Below, piece after piece: positions 1 to 11,530 of a stretch of DNA of 64,000 nucleotides. Numbering within the stretch: position 1 is the first letter of the stretch; each line of letters begins with the position of its first letter. The stretch is taken from the NCBI RefSeq assembly GCF_030272615.1, contig NC_081412.1:102970796-103034795 (forward strand). Direction: 5' to 3'. Below the pieces are notes generated by a model, which worked only from the letters and a program-made list of their open reading frames with translations, ran no database searches and was not told the origin of the DNA. A program made the translations under genes and the position numbers. The stretch is from Cryptomeria japonica. Taxonomy: Eukaryota; Streptophyta; Pinopsida; Cupressales; Cupressaceae.

Positions 1-164
1 TGACTATCAAAGGGTTGAGATTAAGTCCTCACACATGTGACAAGGACCATGTTAAACCTTATATACCAATTTAGATGAAACACTAACTATCTGAATTTAT
101 TGATTAGATAACTAGCATTGAACTTTTTTCTTTATTGTTAGAATTATCAATGATATCTTTGTGA

Positions 165-1085
165 ATATTTTATTTTTATATTCATATCCTTTTTATACTT
201 CTTGAAGTTTATTTCATATCTTAACTATGCGATTTGATCCTTAAAAGATCATCTAAATGCACCCTTGGGAGAAATGATATATTGGTTATTGTAAAAATTA
301 CATGATTTTTTATAGAATTACTTTTCATGATGTTGGGAAATGCATCTCAGCCTTGTTCCTAATGTCAAAATTATAAAAGTGTGATTAAATTTATGGCCTC
401 TTAACATTTGCATAGAAAATATAAAGGTTGTTCTAGACTTGAAAAAAGAGTTGTGAAGGGGAGTTACACCTATTGCCAAACATATGATGCATTATATGAC
501 ACATAATGAGATATCTTTGATTGAGGGATAATTTGGTGGCACAATTTTTGCTACTTTAGGTCATGGGTTTCTCATCACCATTTGATGGTTTCAAGTATTG
601 TATCTTTTTTACATTACATGTATGAGATTGAGGTTGCATGTGTATTTTTGAACGTATTGTTAAGTTGCAATAATTCCTCTAGATCTCTAGTTGGTGATAG
701 TCTGAATATTCTATTTGCGAGTGTATTGTAACTGTGGTTAATTTAATAATACATTGAACTAGTTTGAAGTGTGGGGTTTTTATTCTTATAGGATTTTCTA
801 CACACACACACCTATTTATGGTATATTATTTATTTTATATTTAAATATGTTTCTACTTTCTAGAATTTTTTAAAGTATGAATATTTTCACAAAAAATTCC
901 TAAGAATATTAATGTAGTAAACATTTTTGCATACGCTACTCCCTTTTATTTGGTGTCAAAGATTTCTCACTTTAGATTCTAGGTGTTGGGTGGACAGATT
1001 TTTCTAATATTATTCCTTTGAGTGAATATTTCTTAGAGAGGACTTTGATCTTATTGTAGGAAGATATGGAAAGTGTTGAGGATAT
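165..1085. repeat. Interspersed repeat X, copy 1
   Basis: This AT-rich block recurs at 4,259-5,040 and 6,195-7,085. All three copies share, in the same order, the text TAGAATTACTTTTCATGATG, a segment around GGCCTCTTAA, the ATCTCTAGTTGG region, a variable AC-repeat site, and an end segment reading GGAAGATATGGAAAG. Small minus-strand ORFs in the copies look alike, but this is explained by DNA homology and none resembles a known protein. It may be part of an LTR retrotransposon, since it runs directly into LTR-like block H1, but no coding domain is visible. Confidence 0.75.
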
Positions 1086-1688
1086 CTTAGGACCAGGGGG
1101 GTGAATTAGTTCGAACCTTAAAACATTCAATCTTAGACTTTATCTTTTCAAAACATAGTTAAATTATCTTTTACTTTATCAATAACAATAAAAAATAAAG
1201 CAAAGAAACACAATGTACAAGAGACCACCGGATTTACGTAGAAAACCCAATGAGGGAAAAACCACAGTGAGAGTCAACTCGCAATATATGAAATGATTAC
1301 AAATATGTTTTAGGTTCGCTACCAAAGAAGCACACTACCACCTAAAAGACTTGCAAGCTGATGCTCACTGCTCCAGGGCAAGATACAAAAAAACCTTTTA
1401 GGCTGAAGCTCACTGCTCTAGGGAAAGATACAAAAAGACTTGTAGGCTGGAGCTCACAGCTCGAGAGCAAGATACAATATCAAAACAACTGAATCAGTAA
1501 GACAAAATCTTTGCAAAAATGAAGTTGCACTTGAACCTCTGTCACAAATAGCCAACTCCAACAACAATCACTACCACACTATCATTGCCTTCGCATCACA
1601 CTACTCTACAAGTGATATGATCACGAAAGCACATTGACACATACACAACTAATATTGATTCTTGAAAAATGTAAATAAGAATTATTTC
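1076..1688. repeat. LTR-like block H, copy 1
   Basis: The block starts near GAGGATATCTTAGGACC and is similar to 5,041-5,406. It contains a segment reading GGATTTACGTAGAAAACCCA, a gap, then GGGAAAAACCACAGTGAGAG. The same arrangement occurs near the plus-strand start of the LTRs of Copia-1 (about 38,590-38,640) and Copia-2 (about 52,240-52,300 and 58,310-58,370). I infer that H is the outer part of a Copia LTR whose coding strand would be minus. Its second end and target duplication were not found. Confidence 0.5.
1349..1480. repeat. Tandem minisatellite, three units
   Basis: Three imperfect units of about 44-47 bp follow one another, each with the core GCTCACTGCTC or a close variant and then CAAGATACAA. 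The homologous block H copy 2 has only two units (about 5,318-5,407), so copy number has changed since the blocks duplicated. Confidence 0.7.
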
Positions 1689-2250
1689 TGTAATTATACC
1701 CTAGGAATACCTGTACATTTAGATAGATAAAAGCTCATTTGGCCAACAAAAACATGGCACCTGCAAAGACAGAGAAGTTAGCATTATTTGATCAAGCTAT
1801 TGTCATATGCAATGCCATGTCTTTGTTGGCCAAACAGGCTTCTACCCATTTTAATCATATCTCTGTAACATGAAAAATGCCATGTATTTATAGGCTGTAC
1901 TCTGAGTACAAAAGTGTTGGAAGATGTGGTCATAATATAGACATTTTCAACTCATTATATTCTCTGTTGTTTCAATCTCCCATTCTATCATTTTCCTTAC
2001 AGATTCTAATTCCTTTGTCTTTCACTTTTTCTCAAAGTTATCACTGTACTGCTTTTTTTTTTCTGGTCTCTGTTTGAAATGAGAAGTGTGAACATTTCTA
2101 TGATACGCTGTAGTGGAACTCCTTTATTATTAGATTCTAAAACCCATATAAGTCTGAAATATGGCTTCTTTCACGTACCTCTTTATTAAGAACTCTTGCC
2201 CAAAAACGTCTGTTTTGAGCTGACTTCATTTTTTCCTTTTATCAAAGACA
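1689..2250 (+). repeat. LTR-like direct repeat, copy a
   Basis: This segment begins TGTAATTATACCCTA, ends near TCAAAGACA, and is matched in the same orientation by 9,016-9,561. A TATA-like element (TATTTATAGG, about 1,885-1,894) lies in its middle in both copies, which fits an LTR promoter and sets the likely orientation as plus. No 5-bp target duplication was found around either copy, so they may be two LTRs of one eroded element or two independent solo LTRs. No coding domain lies between them. Confidence 0.55.
1738..1834. promoter_or_regulatory. Conserved hairpin upstream of the LTR TATA box
   Basis: The arms at 1,738-1,759 and 1,813-1,834 are complementary over 22 positions with one mismatch; their core is GGCCAACAAA facing TTTGTTGGCC. 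In LTR-like copy b the arms lie at 9,065-9,080 and 9,122-9,137 and read GGCCAATAAA facing TTTATTGGCC, so one base pair has changed on both sides and pairing is kept. The role is unknown. It could also be an old palindromic MITE that already lay in the ancestral LTR. Confidence 0.6.
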
Positions 2251-2280
2251 CAATTTTCAGTTTGGAGGTAAAGAGGAAGG

Positions 2281-3371
2281 ATGCCTTTACATAATAATTT
2301 TGTATTTTTATAATAAAATAAAATAAAATGTTATAATATGAATATAAAAGTAGTTTGAATTTATTTTCAATTTTGGTAAATATCAAAACTTTGAGTTTGA
2401 TATGTTATTTTAAATATTATGTATTTTAAACATTTTAGGTTAAACAAGAATTAAATAATTAATCTAGATAATAAAATTAGGTTTGAAAATTGTAATAAAT
2501 ATATAAATAATAGATAAGAGGGTAATAGGTAGCTAGCTTTGAAACTAATAATGAAATAATGAATTGATGATGTTTTGAACTAGTTTGATCTAATTTCAAA
2601 TTGATGATTGTCAAGAATTTAAACATATGCGAAAAGTTCTCTAGTTCAATTTTGGAGCTTTATGGGTCTGATACTAATCGTTGCGCGTACAATTTCCCAC
2701 ATGAAAATGATATATGTTGCATGAGATTGCATTGTTAGAAAGTAAATCTGAAAAATTATTCTCCCTCACCTTTTTGGCATCTAAATCCTATCAAGATGGT
2801 GTCTAGTGATGCCATTTTGGGTCTAGTGATGCCATTTAGGAGTTTATTTGACTCAATAGGTGAATGTAATCTCCTAGCTCAAACCTCTTTAGTGGGCTGA
2901 ATTAATAGTGGTGAGAAAAATAAAAGAGAACATATATACAAAAACATGTAGATGACCAATATGATGACAATATAGATTTGATTTCTTTAATGTTCTTTAG
3001 AATTGAATTGTAGAGTAATTGCTTCCATATGAAATCAAGTGCACATTAAATATAATTAAATACAATGACATAGCAATGTGTTACACAAAAAGTCACTTGG
3101 AAATTGACATTAAGGTAATATCACAATTTTGAACTACGAACCAAATGTATAAATGTAAGTGTGAATGAGGGTGTAATAATGATTGTAAACAAGAAATGCA
3201 TGGGAATTAATGCTATGAACATGAAAAATAAAGACTTAAAATGAAACAAATGAATTTCACCTTGCTTCTACATATATCTCCATTTGAGATTGATGAAGAG
3301 GATGAAGCACTCAAAACCTTGAGAAGCTTCCAATGATCTCTCAAGAATCCTCCTGATGTGTTGATTTGGGA
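2281..3371. repeat. Interspersed repeat Y, copy 1
   Basis: The unit starts ATGCCTTTACATAATAAT, passes an AT-rich stretch, the text CACATGAAAATGATATATG (about 2,699), a block around GTCACTTGGAAAT, and ends near GATGTGTTGATTTGGG. Copies follow at 3,372-4,258 (tandem), 5,410-6,190, 9,562-10,190 and 10,191-11,530. It has no coding capacity that I can see, and its class is unknown. Confidence 0.75.
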
Positions 3372-4258
3372 TGCCTTCACATGATGAATTTATATTTCTA
3401 TAATTAAATAAAGTAAAATGTTATAATATAAACACAAAACTAGTTTATTTATTTTCATTTTAGTCAAATATTAAAATATTAAGTTTTATATGTTATTTTA
3501 GACTTTAAAATAATTGTATATTTAAATATATATTTTATTTTGTTGTAAATGAACATAATTGTACTAGGTTAGAATTATTTAATCTAGTAAGTGACTAGAA
3601 ACAAGAATTAAATAATCAATATACTAGGGCTAGGTTTGGAAATTGCAATAAAAATACAATACTTAAATGTGAGGGTTAGGGATCTTTCATTGTAAAATTA
3701 ATAATAAGAGAATTTTCACTTCTACAAAATTAATCTTCTTTCAAACTGACGATTGTTGAGAATTTAAATTGATGTAGAAAGCTCTCTAGTTTAAACTTGA
3801 GCTTCACGAATTTGATGCTACTTGTTGCATGTATGGTTTACCACATGAAAATGGTATATGTTGCGTGAGATTGCATTCATAGAATATACAATTAAAAACT
3901 ATTCTCCCTCACCATTTCAACATCTAAATCTATCAAAATGGTGTCTGGGGATGTCATTTATGAGTTTTTTGAATCAATGGGTGAATAGAATCTCCCAGCT
4001 CAAATCCTTTTAGTGGGTCAAATTAATAGTGACAAGAAATATAAAAAATAACATGGAAAAACACGTAGATGGCCTATATGATGACAATTTATATTAATAT
4101 TCTTTAGAATTGAACTGTGTAATAATTATTCTCTCGTATGAAATCAAATGCACATTAAAATATTTAAATACGATGATGTAGCAATGTGTTACACAAAGAG
4201 TCACTTGGAAATGAACATTACCTAGGTAAAACCATAATTTTGAACTAGGGGCCAAATG
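3372..4258. repeat. Interspersed repeat Y, copy 2 (3'-truncated)
   Basis: This copy directly follows copy 1 in the same orientation, giving a tandem arrangement. It breaks off at the text AAATGTA, where repeat X copy 2 begins with TAGAATTACTTTT. Confidence 0.7.
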
Positions 4259-4743
4259 TATAGAATTACTTTTCATGATGCAGGGAATTGCATCTCAACC
4301 TTGTTCCTAATGTCAAAATTATAAAAGTGTAAAAATAATTATGGCCTCTTAATGTTTGCATAGGAAATATAAAGGTTGTTCCAGAAAAATAAAAGAGTTG
4401 TGAAATGGAGTTACACCTGTTGACCAATATATGATGTATTATATGACACATAATGAGATATATTGGATTGGGGGATAATTTGATGCCACATTTTTTGGTA
4501 CTTTAGCTCATGGGTTTCTCATCACGATTTGATGGTTTCAAGTATTGTATCTTTTATACATTATATGTATGAGATTGAGGTTGTGTGTGGAGTTTTGTAT
4601 TTATTGTTAACTTGTAATAATTTCTTTAGATCTCTAGTTGGCGATACTTTGAATATTTTATTTGCAAGTGTATTATAACTATGGTTAATATTATAATACA
4701 TTGAACTAGTTTGAAGTGTGGATTTTTTATTCCAAAAGGATTT

Positions 4744-4779
<36 letters not shown>

Positions 4780-5040
4780 TTTATGGTATTTAATTATTTG
4801 ATATTTAAATATGTTTCTACTTTCTATAATTTTTTTAAGTATGAATATTTTCACAAAAAATTCCTAAGAATATTAATGAAGGAAACATTTTTTGCATACC
4901 CTACTCCCTTTTATTTGGTGTCAAAGATTTCTCACTTTATATTCTAGGTGTTGGGTGGAGAGATTTTTGTAATAATATTCCTTTGAGTGAGATATTTCTT
5001 AGAGGGGACTTTGATCTTATTGTAGGAAGATATGGAAAGT
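4259..5040. repeat. Interspersed repeat X, copy 2 (5'-truncated)
   Basis: This copy matches 311-1,075 and 6,331-7,085 in the same orientation. It lacks the first part seen in copies 1 and 3 because it is joined to repeat Y at 4,258/4,259. It carries the longest AC microsatellite of the three copies. Confidence 0.75.
4747..4776. repeat. (AC)15 microsatellite
   Basis: Fifteen uninterrupted AC units lie here. The equivalent site in X copy 1 (800-811) has six, and in X copy 3 (about 6,813-6,824) the site reads GCACATGCACC without a run. The short ORFs across it are artefacts of the repeat. Confidence 0.95.
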
Positions 5041-5406
5041 GTCGAGGACACCTTAAAGACTAGGTGGGGAGGGAGTGAATTAGTCTAAACCTTAAAACAT
5101 TGAATATTAGACTTTATCTTTTCAAAACATAATCAACTTATCTTTTATTTTATCAACAACAATGAAGAATAAAGCAAAGAAACATAATGCAAAAGAGAAC
5201 ACCAGATTTACGTGGAAAATCCAATGAGGGAAAAACCATAGTGAGAGTCAACTCGTGCACTATATGAAATGATTACAAATTATTTTAGGCTCACTACCAA
5301 GGAAGCACACTGCCACCTAAAAGACTTGCATGTTGAAGCTCACTACTCTAGGGCAAGATACAAAAAGAATTTGTAGGTTGAAGCTCAGTGCTCTAGGAAA
5401 AGATAC
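5041..5406. repeat. LTR-like block H, copy 2
   Basis: It starts near GTCGAGGACACC and matches 1,076-1,480, including the ATTTACGTGGAAAATCC and GGGAAAAACCATAG motifs and two of the minisatellite units. It ends abruptly where sequence like the end of LTR-like repeat b (TTTCTTCCACG, compare 9,488) and then repeat Y begins. Confidence 0.55.
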
Positions 5407-5409
5407 ATG

Positions 5410-6190
5410 GTTTCTTCCACGCAGCTCTTTCAAAGTTTGAAACATGATAGCGGTCTTTCGTTATAAAATTAATAATAAAAGAATGGTACTAACAATGTTT
5501 TGAAGTAGTTTTTCACTTCTACAAAATTAATGTTCTTTCAAATTGATGATTGGCGAGAATTCAAATTGATGTAGAAAGCTCTCTAGTTTAAAGTCACGAG
5601 CTTCGTGGATTTGATGCTACTTGTTGTATGTATGATTTACCACATGAAAATGATATATGTTGCATGAGATTGCATTAATAGAATATGCAATTGAAAAATT
5701 ATTCTTCCTCACCATTTCAACATCTAAATCTATCAAGATGGTGTCTAGGGATGTCATTTCTGAGTTTTTCGACTCAATGATGCAAAAACATGTAGATGGC
5801 CTATATGATGACATTGTAGATTTTATTTTTTTAATATTCTTTAGAATTGAAGTGTGCAATCATTATTATCTATACAAATTAAGTGCATATTGAATGTCTT
5901 TAAATAAAATGATATAGCATTGTGTTATATAAAGTGCCATTTGGAAATGTACATTGGGGTAAATCATATTTTTGAACTCAAGGTGAAATGTATGGATGTA
6001 AGTGTGAGTGAGGGTGTAATAATGAATGCAAATGAGAAATGAATGAGAGTTAATACAATGAATATGAAGAATAAAGACTAAAATATAATGAATGATTCTA
6101 CATACTTCCTTTTGAGCTTGATGAAGAGGATGAAGCACCCAAAACCTTGAGAAGTCTCTTGCGATCTCCTAAGAATCCACTTTGAATGTT
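5410..6190. repeat. Interspersed repeat Y, copy 3
   Basis: It carries the shared text CACATGAAAATGATATATG near 5,641 and the GATGAAGAGGATGAAGCAC end motif near 6,120. It lacks the AT-rich first part of copy 1. Repeat X copy 3 follows. Confidence 0.7.
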
Positions 6191-6194
6191 TTTT

Positions 6195-7085
6195 TTTATA
6201 TATCATTATTATACTGAACTTGAAGTTGATTATAGCACATTGACTATGCTATTTGATCCTTAAAAATTCATTTAAATACTCTTGGATGAAATTATGTATT
6301 AGTTATTATAAAAAAATGCACGATTTTGTATAGAATTACTTTTCATGATGTTGGGAAGTGTATCTTAACCTTGTTCCTAATGTCAAAATTACAAAAGTGC
6401 AATAAAATTAATGGCCTCTTAACATTTACATAGGAAATATAAAAGGTTGTTCCAGATACATAAAAGAGTTGTGAAGGGGATTTACACCTGCTCACCAACA
6501 TATGATGCATTATATAACATATCATAAGATATCTTTTATTGGGGGATAATTTTGGAGCCACTTTTTTGGCTACTTTAGCTCATGTGTTTCTAATCACCAT
6601 TTCATGATTTCAAGTATTATATCTTCTATATATTAGGTGCTTGAGATTGATCGAGGTTGTGTGTGGAGTTTTGTAGGTATTGTTATGTTGTAATAATTAC
6701 TCTAGATCTCCAGTTGGTGATACTCCTTTGATGCAAGTGTTGTAACTATGGTTTATTTAATAATAAATCAAACTAGTTTGAAGTGTGGGGTTTTTATTCC
6801 AAAAGGGTTTTCTGCACATGCACCTATTTATGGAATATTATTTAGTTTATGTTTAAATATGTTTCTACTTTCTATAATTGTTTAAAGTACTAAAATTTTG
6901 ACAAAACTTATGTAAGAATTTTAGTGTAGGAAATATTTTTGCATGCCCTACTTCATTTTATTTGGTGTCAAACTTTCTCGCCTTAGATTCTAGGTGTTGG
7001 GTGGAGAGATTTTTGTAGTAATATTCCTTTGAGTGAGAGATTTATTAGAGAGAAATTTGATCTTATTGTAGGAAGATATGGAAAG
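6195..7085. repeat. Interspersed repeat X, copy 3
   Basis: It matches copy 1 from the GCTATTTGATCCTTAAAA segment to the end motif GGAAGATATGGAAAG, and lacks the AC microsatellite. Beyond 7,085 the sequence no longer resembles block H, unlike copies 1 and 2. Confidence 0.7.
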
Positions 7086-9015
7086 CGCATCAATGATATA
7101 CATGGATAAACTTTTGGGTACAATCTTTGAGTTGTGAAAGCTCAAGATAGATAATATCCCTATATACAAATACATGTGCTATATTATCTAAATCTAAACC
7201 TATAGATATATCACAAGATTATTGGAAAAATATGGACAAAAGGTAGAAATTATTATTAGAATCAATTTATATATTTCAATGTTGCTAAATATGGACAAAT
7301 AGCACAATGAATATTTGTAAGAATATTGGAAAAATTTATCTACCTAAATCCCTACTAAATAAGCATTTTGAGAAATAAGTTGTTTATCTTGGGATGGAGG
7401 ATGTGGGTCCATGGGAAAAGATCTGAATGCCTTCAATATTGTAGTTACCTAGTTTTACTACTTGGGACTAGAAATTGAGGAGGAGGACTAATGCATTACT
7501 TTGCTATATGTTCTTTACCAAAATCATGAGATCACCTTGTTATGACCAATAGGAGAACTACCATGAAGTTCAAGATGAAAAAAGTGGTTTCATCCTTTCT
7601 TTTTTGAATAAATTAGAAGGAAGAGTTATACTTGCCAGTGAGGCCTTTATAGTTCATGCATGATACAAAAAAAGCATAAGAAGAAAAAATAAAGAAATAT
7701 AAGTATAGATCCAAGTTTAATGGGATATCAAATCTCTTGGTAATTTGATTTTTTTTTGGAATTGTGGCAAAACTAGACATCAAAGAGGAGGAGAAGAAGA
7801 AAAAGGTAAATTCTAACATGACGATTCCAAGAGATCCTCCTAGGATGGAGGTGATTATTTGGTTTCTACCTTGGCTACTCGTATATTAGAAGGTGTTTGG
7901 TCAATACTCTAGTGCCTTCATGTTGACCTTACATTGAGGTTGGTTTACAAAATATGAAGAGAATGATAGTGGCAAGGTGTACCTTGGAGATTATTCTCAT
8001 ATAAAGAGTATTGGACATTGTAGAGTTCTAATTTGATTCCTTCAAGGATGAGTGAAGGGGATCAATGGTGTACTACATATCCTTGTTTTGGCATGGAACC
8101 TACGTTCTGCCATAAATTTTGCATCAGTAATCAAATTTTTGATTTTTTATAGGCATATCTAAAACATCCACCAAAAATGAGGTATACTCATTTGAAATTC
8201 ATTCTTCATTTTTGAAACTTCAAATGTTAATAAATTTTGCATGCAAAGTCCTTTTTCAATACTGATTATTCCTTTAATATTCTAGAATGAGAGAGTTCAT
8301 TTCTCTTGGAGAATTTATTTGCATTTTGATATTTTTTAAACATATAAAGCATTTTAACTTTAAGATGTATATTTGAAGGTATTGTGTTATCAAATTGGAC
8401 TATAAAGTTTATATGTTTGCACATAAATCCATGAAAGAAGAAAAAATATTTAATTATACATTATCACAAACTAGTTTATGCATCCCCTTAACACAAATAT
8501 TTTTAAATTACAAATTTAAATCAATCGATGCTTAAAATACTTGCAAAATCTCTAATCCAAATAACTTACAAATAGAATACTTTGTGAAACATATCTACTA
8601 ATTGTGTAGGGTTTTTAGTATTGGTGAAACCTGTAATTCTATTTGTAAACCTTGATATCTCATACTTGGAATATGTAGCCAAATAGAGGTAAAATAATAA
8701 ATTGTCTAACCAAAACAATGGATAAAACAACTATCATAATTATGAAAAATCCACGTCCACCTTAGTGAGTATCTTATAAAAATAGTAAACATGATCATCA
8801 CATGGGCATAATCTAATTACAAAGATATATTTGCCTCAAAACTCTCTAATAACTCACATCCTCAAATGTAACGCTTCATTTTGGACATTGTAACTCATGT
8901 AGATCTCATCTGTTAGGCAAATTTCCTCTACTCAATCTTAACTCCTAAAATTGAAAAACATCATTTAGTAAGTCCAAAGTCAAATGTAACTAATTCTCCA
9001 CCTACTTATGAACAC
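7086..9015. other. Unassigned AT-rich spacer
   Basis: I see no coding domain, terminal repeat or structural RNA in these 1.9 kb. The short ORFs are lysine- or phenylalanine-rich products of AT-rich DNA. Confidence 0.5.
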
Positions 9016-9561
9016 TGTAATTATACCCTAAAAATTCTTATACATTTAGATGGATACAAGCTCATTTGGCCAATAAAAACATGGCACCTGCAAAGACAGA
9101 GGGGTTAGCATGTTTCCATCAGTCTTTATTGGCCAAACAGGCTTCTACCCATTTTAACCATATCTCTGTAATTTGAAAAATGCCATGTATTTATAGGGTG
9201 TACTCTGAGTACATAAGTGCTGAAAGATGTGGTCATAATATAAACATTTTCAACTCATTATATTCTGTGTGGTTTCAATTTCTCATTCTATCATTTTCCT
9301 AGATATTCCAATTCCTTAGTGCTCTACCTTTTCTCAAAGTTATCACTGTACTGCTTTTTTCTATGTTCTGATTTCTCTTTGAAATGAGAACGATGCAGAT
9401 TTCAATGGTTCTACACATCTTGTACGCTTTGGTGGAACTCCTTTATTATTATTAGATTCTAAAACTCATATAAGTCTGAAACATAGCTTCTTCCACGTGG
9501 CTCTTTGTTAAGAACTCCCTAATTTTGGGCTGAGTTCATATTTTTCCTTTTATCAAAGACA
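9016..9561 (+). repeat. LTR-like direct repeat, copy b
   Basis: It begins TGTAATTATACCCTA and ends TATCAAAGACA, like 1,689-2,250. It retains the TATA-like element and a shorter form of the hairpin with a compensated base change. It runs straight into repeat Y copy 4, and no target duplication is visible. Confidence 0.55.
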
Positions 9562-10190
9562 TAATTTTGTTTAATGCACGATTTGCCACATAAAAATGAT
9601 ATATGATGAATGTGATTCATAGAATGTGCATTTCAGAAAATATTCTCTTATCTTTTTGGCATCTAAATTTATCAAGATGGCGTCTAGGGATGTCTTTTGG
9701 AGTTTGTTGACTCAATAGGCGAGTGGAGTCTCCTAATTCGAACCTCCTTAGTGGACTGAATTAATAGTGACGAGAAATATGGAAAAGAACATGCAAAAAC
9801 ATGTAGATGACCTATATGATGACAATGTAGATTTGATTTTTCTTATATTCTTTAGAAATAAATTGTGAAATAATTATTCTCCCATATGAAATCAAGTGCA
9901 CATTAAATATAGCAATGTGTTACACAAAGAGCCACTTGGAAATGAACATTGGGGTAAAATCATAATTTTGAATTAGGGGCCAAATGTATGAATGTAAGTG
10001 TAAGTGAGGGTGTAATAATGAATGTAAATGAGAAATACGTGGGAATAATACTATGAACGTGAAGCATAAATATTAAAAAATGCAACAAATGAATCTTTCA
10101 CTTTGCTTCTACAAATAACTCCATTTGTGCTTGATGAAGAGGATGAAGCACCAAAAAACTTGAGAAGTCTCCAATGATCATATACTAAAT
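9562..10190. repeat. Interspersed repeat Y, copy 4 (partial)
   Basis: It shares the CACATAAAAATGATATATG region (about 9,589), the GCCACTTGGAAATGAAC block and the GATGAAGAGGATGAAGCAC end motif with the other copies, but lacks the AT-rich first part. Confidence 0.7.
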
Positions 10191-11530
10191 TTGTATTTTA
10201 ACAATTAAATTAAATTAAATATTATAATATAAATATAAAAATAGTTTATCTTTTTTAGTTTAGCTAAATATTAAAACATTAGTTTGACATGTTATTTTAG
10301 ACTTTAAAATAATTTGTATATCTCAACACAACTTTTATAGTTGTGAATGAAAATGCTTGTATTATCTAGGATTATTTAGGTTAGTAATTAAATACAAACA
10401 AAAATCAAACAATTAATCTAGATAATAGGGCTATGTTTGAAAATTGCAAGATATGTACAAAAATTCAATGTCAAGGTTAGGGGTATTTAGTTTTAAAATT
10501 AATAATGAAATAATGGTACAATGATATTTTGAACTAGTTTGTTACCTATACAAAATTAATGTTCTCTCAAATGGACGATTGCTTTTTATTACGGAAAAAG
10601 CAGGTTTTGAAGGGACCCCGAAACCCTTTACATCTGATTACATAAGATAGATCAATTAAAGCCCTATCAAAACAAAACTAACAGACAAAACCCCGCAGGA
10701 CCGAGAGACAACATAAATAAACAAAAAAGACCGCTCAACCCACAAAGACAACAAAAAACCAGCAAACTACCAGCACAGACCCAGCAACAGAAACAAAAAT
10801 CTCTCTAGTTAAGAATTCAAAATGATGTAGAAATCTGTCTAGTTCAAATTTGAGTCTCATAGGTTTGATGCTAGTTATTGCATGTATAACTTTCCACATG
10901 AAAATGATATATGTTGCATAATATTGCATTGAGAGACTGTGCACTTGAAAAACTATATTGTCCCTCACCTTTGTGACATATAAATATATCAAGATGATTT
11001 CTAGGAATATCATTTCTGATTTTTTTGACTCAATAGGTGAATGTAATCTCCTAGGTCAAATCAATCTTAATGATAAATATAAAAATGAACATGCAAAAAT
11101 ATGCAAATGGACTATATGATGATAATGCATATTCAATTTCTTTAATATTCTTTATAATTGAAGTGTACAATAATTATTTTTTCATATAAAATAAGCGCAC
11201 ATTGAATATCTTTAAATAAAATGACATATAGCGTTGTGTTACACAAAGAGCCACTTGGAAATGAACATTGAGGTAAAATTATAATTTTCAATCAAGTACC
11301 ACATGTATGAATGTAAGTTTGAGTGAGTGAGTAAGAATGAATGCAAATGAAAAATGCATGAGAATTAATATTATGAACATGAATATTAAAGACTCAAAAT
11401 GTAATAAATGATTCTTTTACCTTTTTAATATACCTCCATTTGAGATTGAAAAAGAGGATGAAGTAACCAAAACCTTGAGAAGTCTCCAATGATCTCCCAA
11501 GAATCCTCTTGATGTGTTGATTTAGGATGT
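10191..11530. repeat. Interspersed repeat Y, copy 5, interrupted by a LINE tail
   Basis: This copy runs from the AT-rich first part to GATGTGTTGATTTAGG. Its GGACGATTG...AGAATTC region, continuous in other copies, is split by about 230 bp of LINE 3' end (10,577-10,805). Confidence 0.7.
10577..10805 (-). mobile_element. 5'-truncated LINE 3' end
   Basis: Read on the minus strand, the segment ends GGTCCCTTCAAAACCTGC, a short spacer and TAATAAAAAG. The LINE tails at 59,754 and 63,177 share this signature. The upstream part contains CTGGTTTTTTGTTG, matched by CTGGTTTTTTGTGG in the tail at 63,177. The insertion is recognised because it interrupts repeat Y. No clear target duplication could be read. 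Only the 3' UTR is left, so nothing is coded. Confidence 0.65.

Noticed and set aside
4094-6561. Similar minus-strand ORFs of 60-72 codons in repeat X copies
   Set aside because: Similarity follows from DNA-level repeat homology; they start and stop at different places and match no family.
1689-9561. 1,689-9,561 as one intact LTR retrotransposon
   Set aside because: No matching 5-bp flanks, PBS, PPT or coding domain was found between the two LTR-like repeats.
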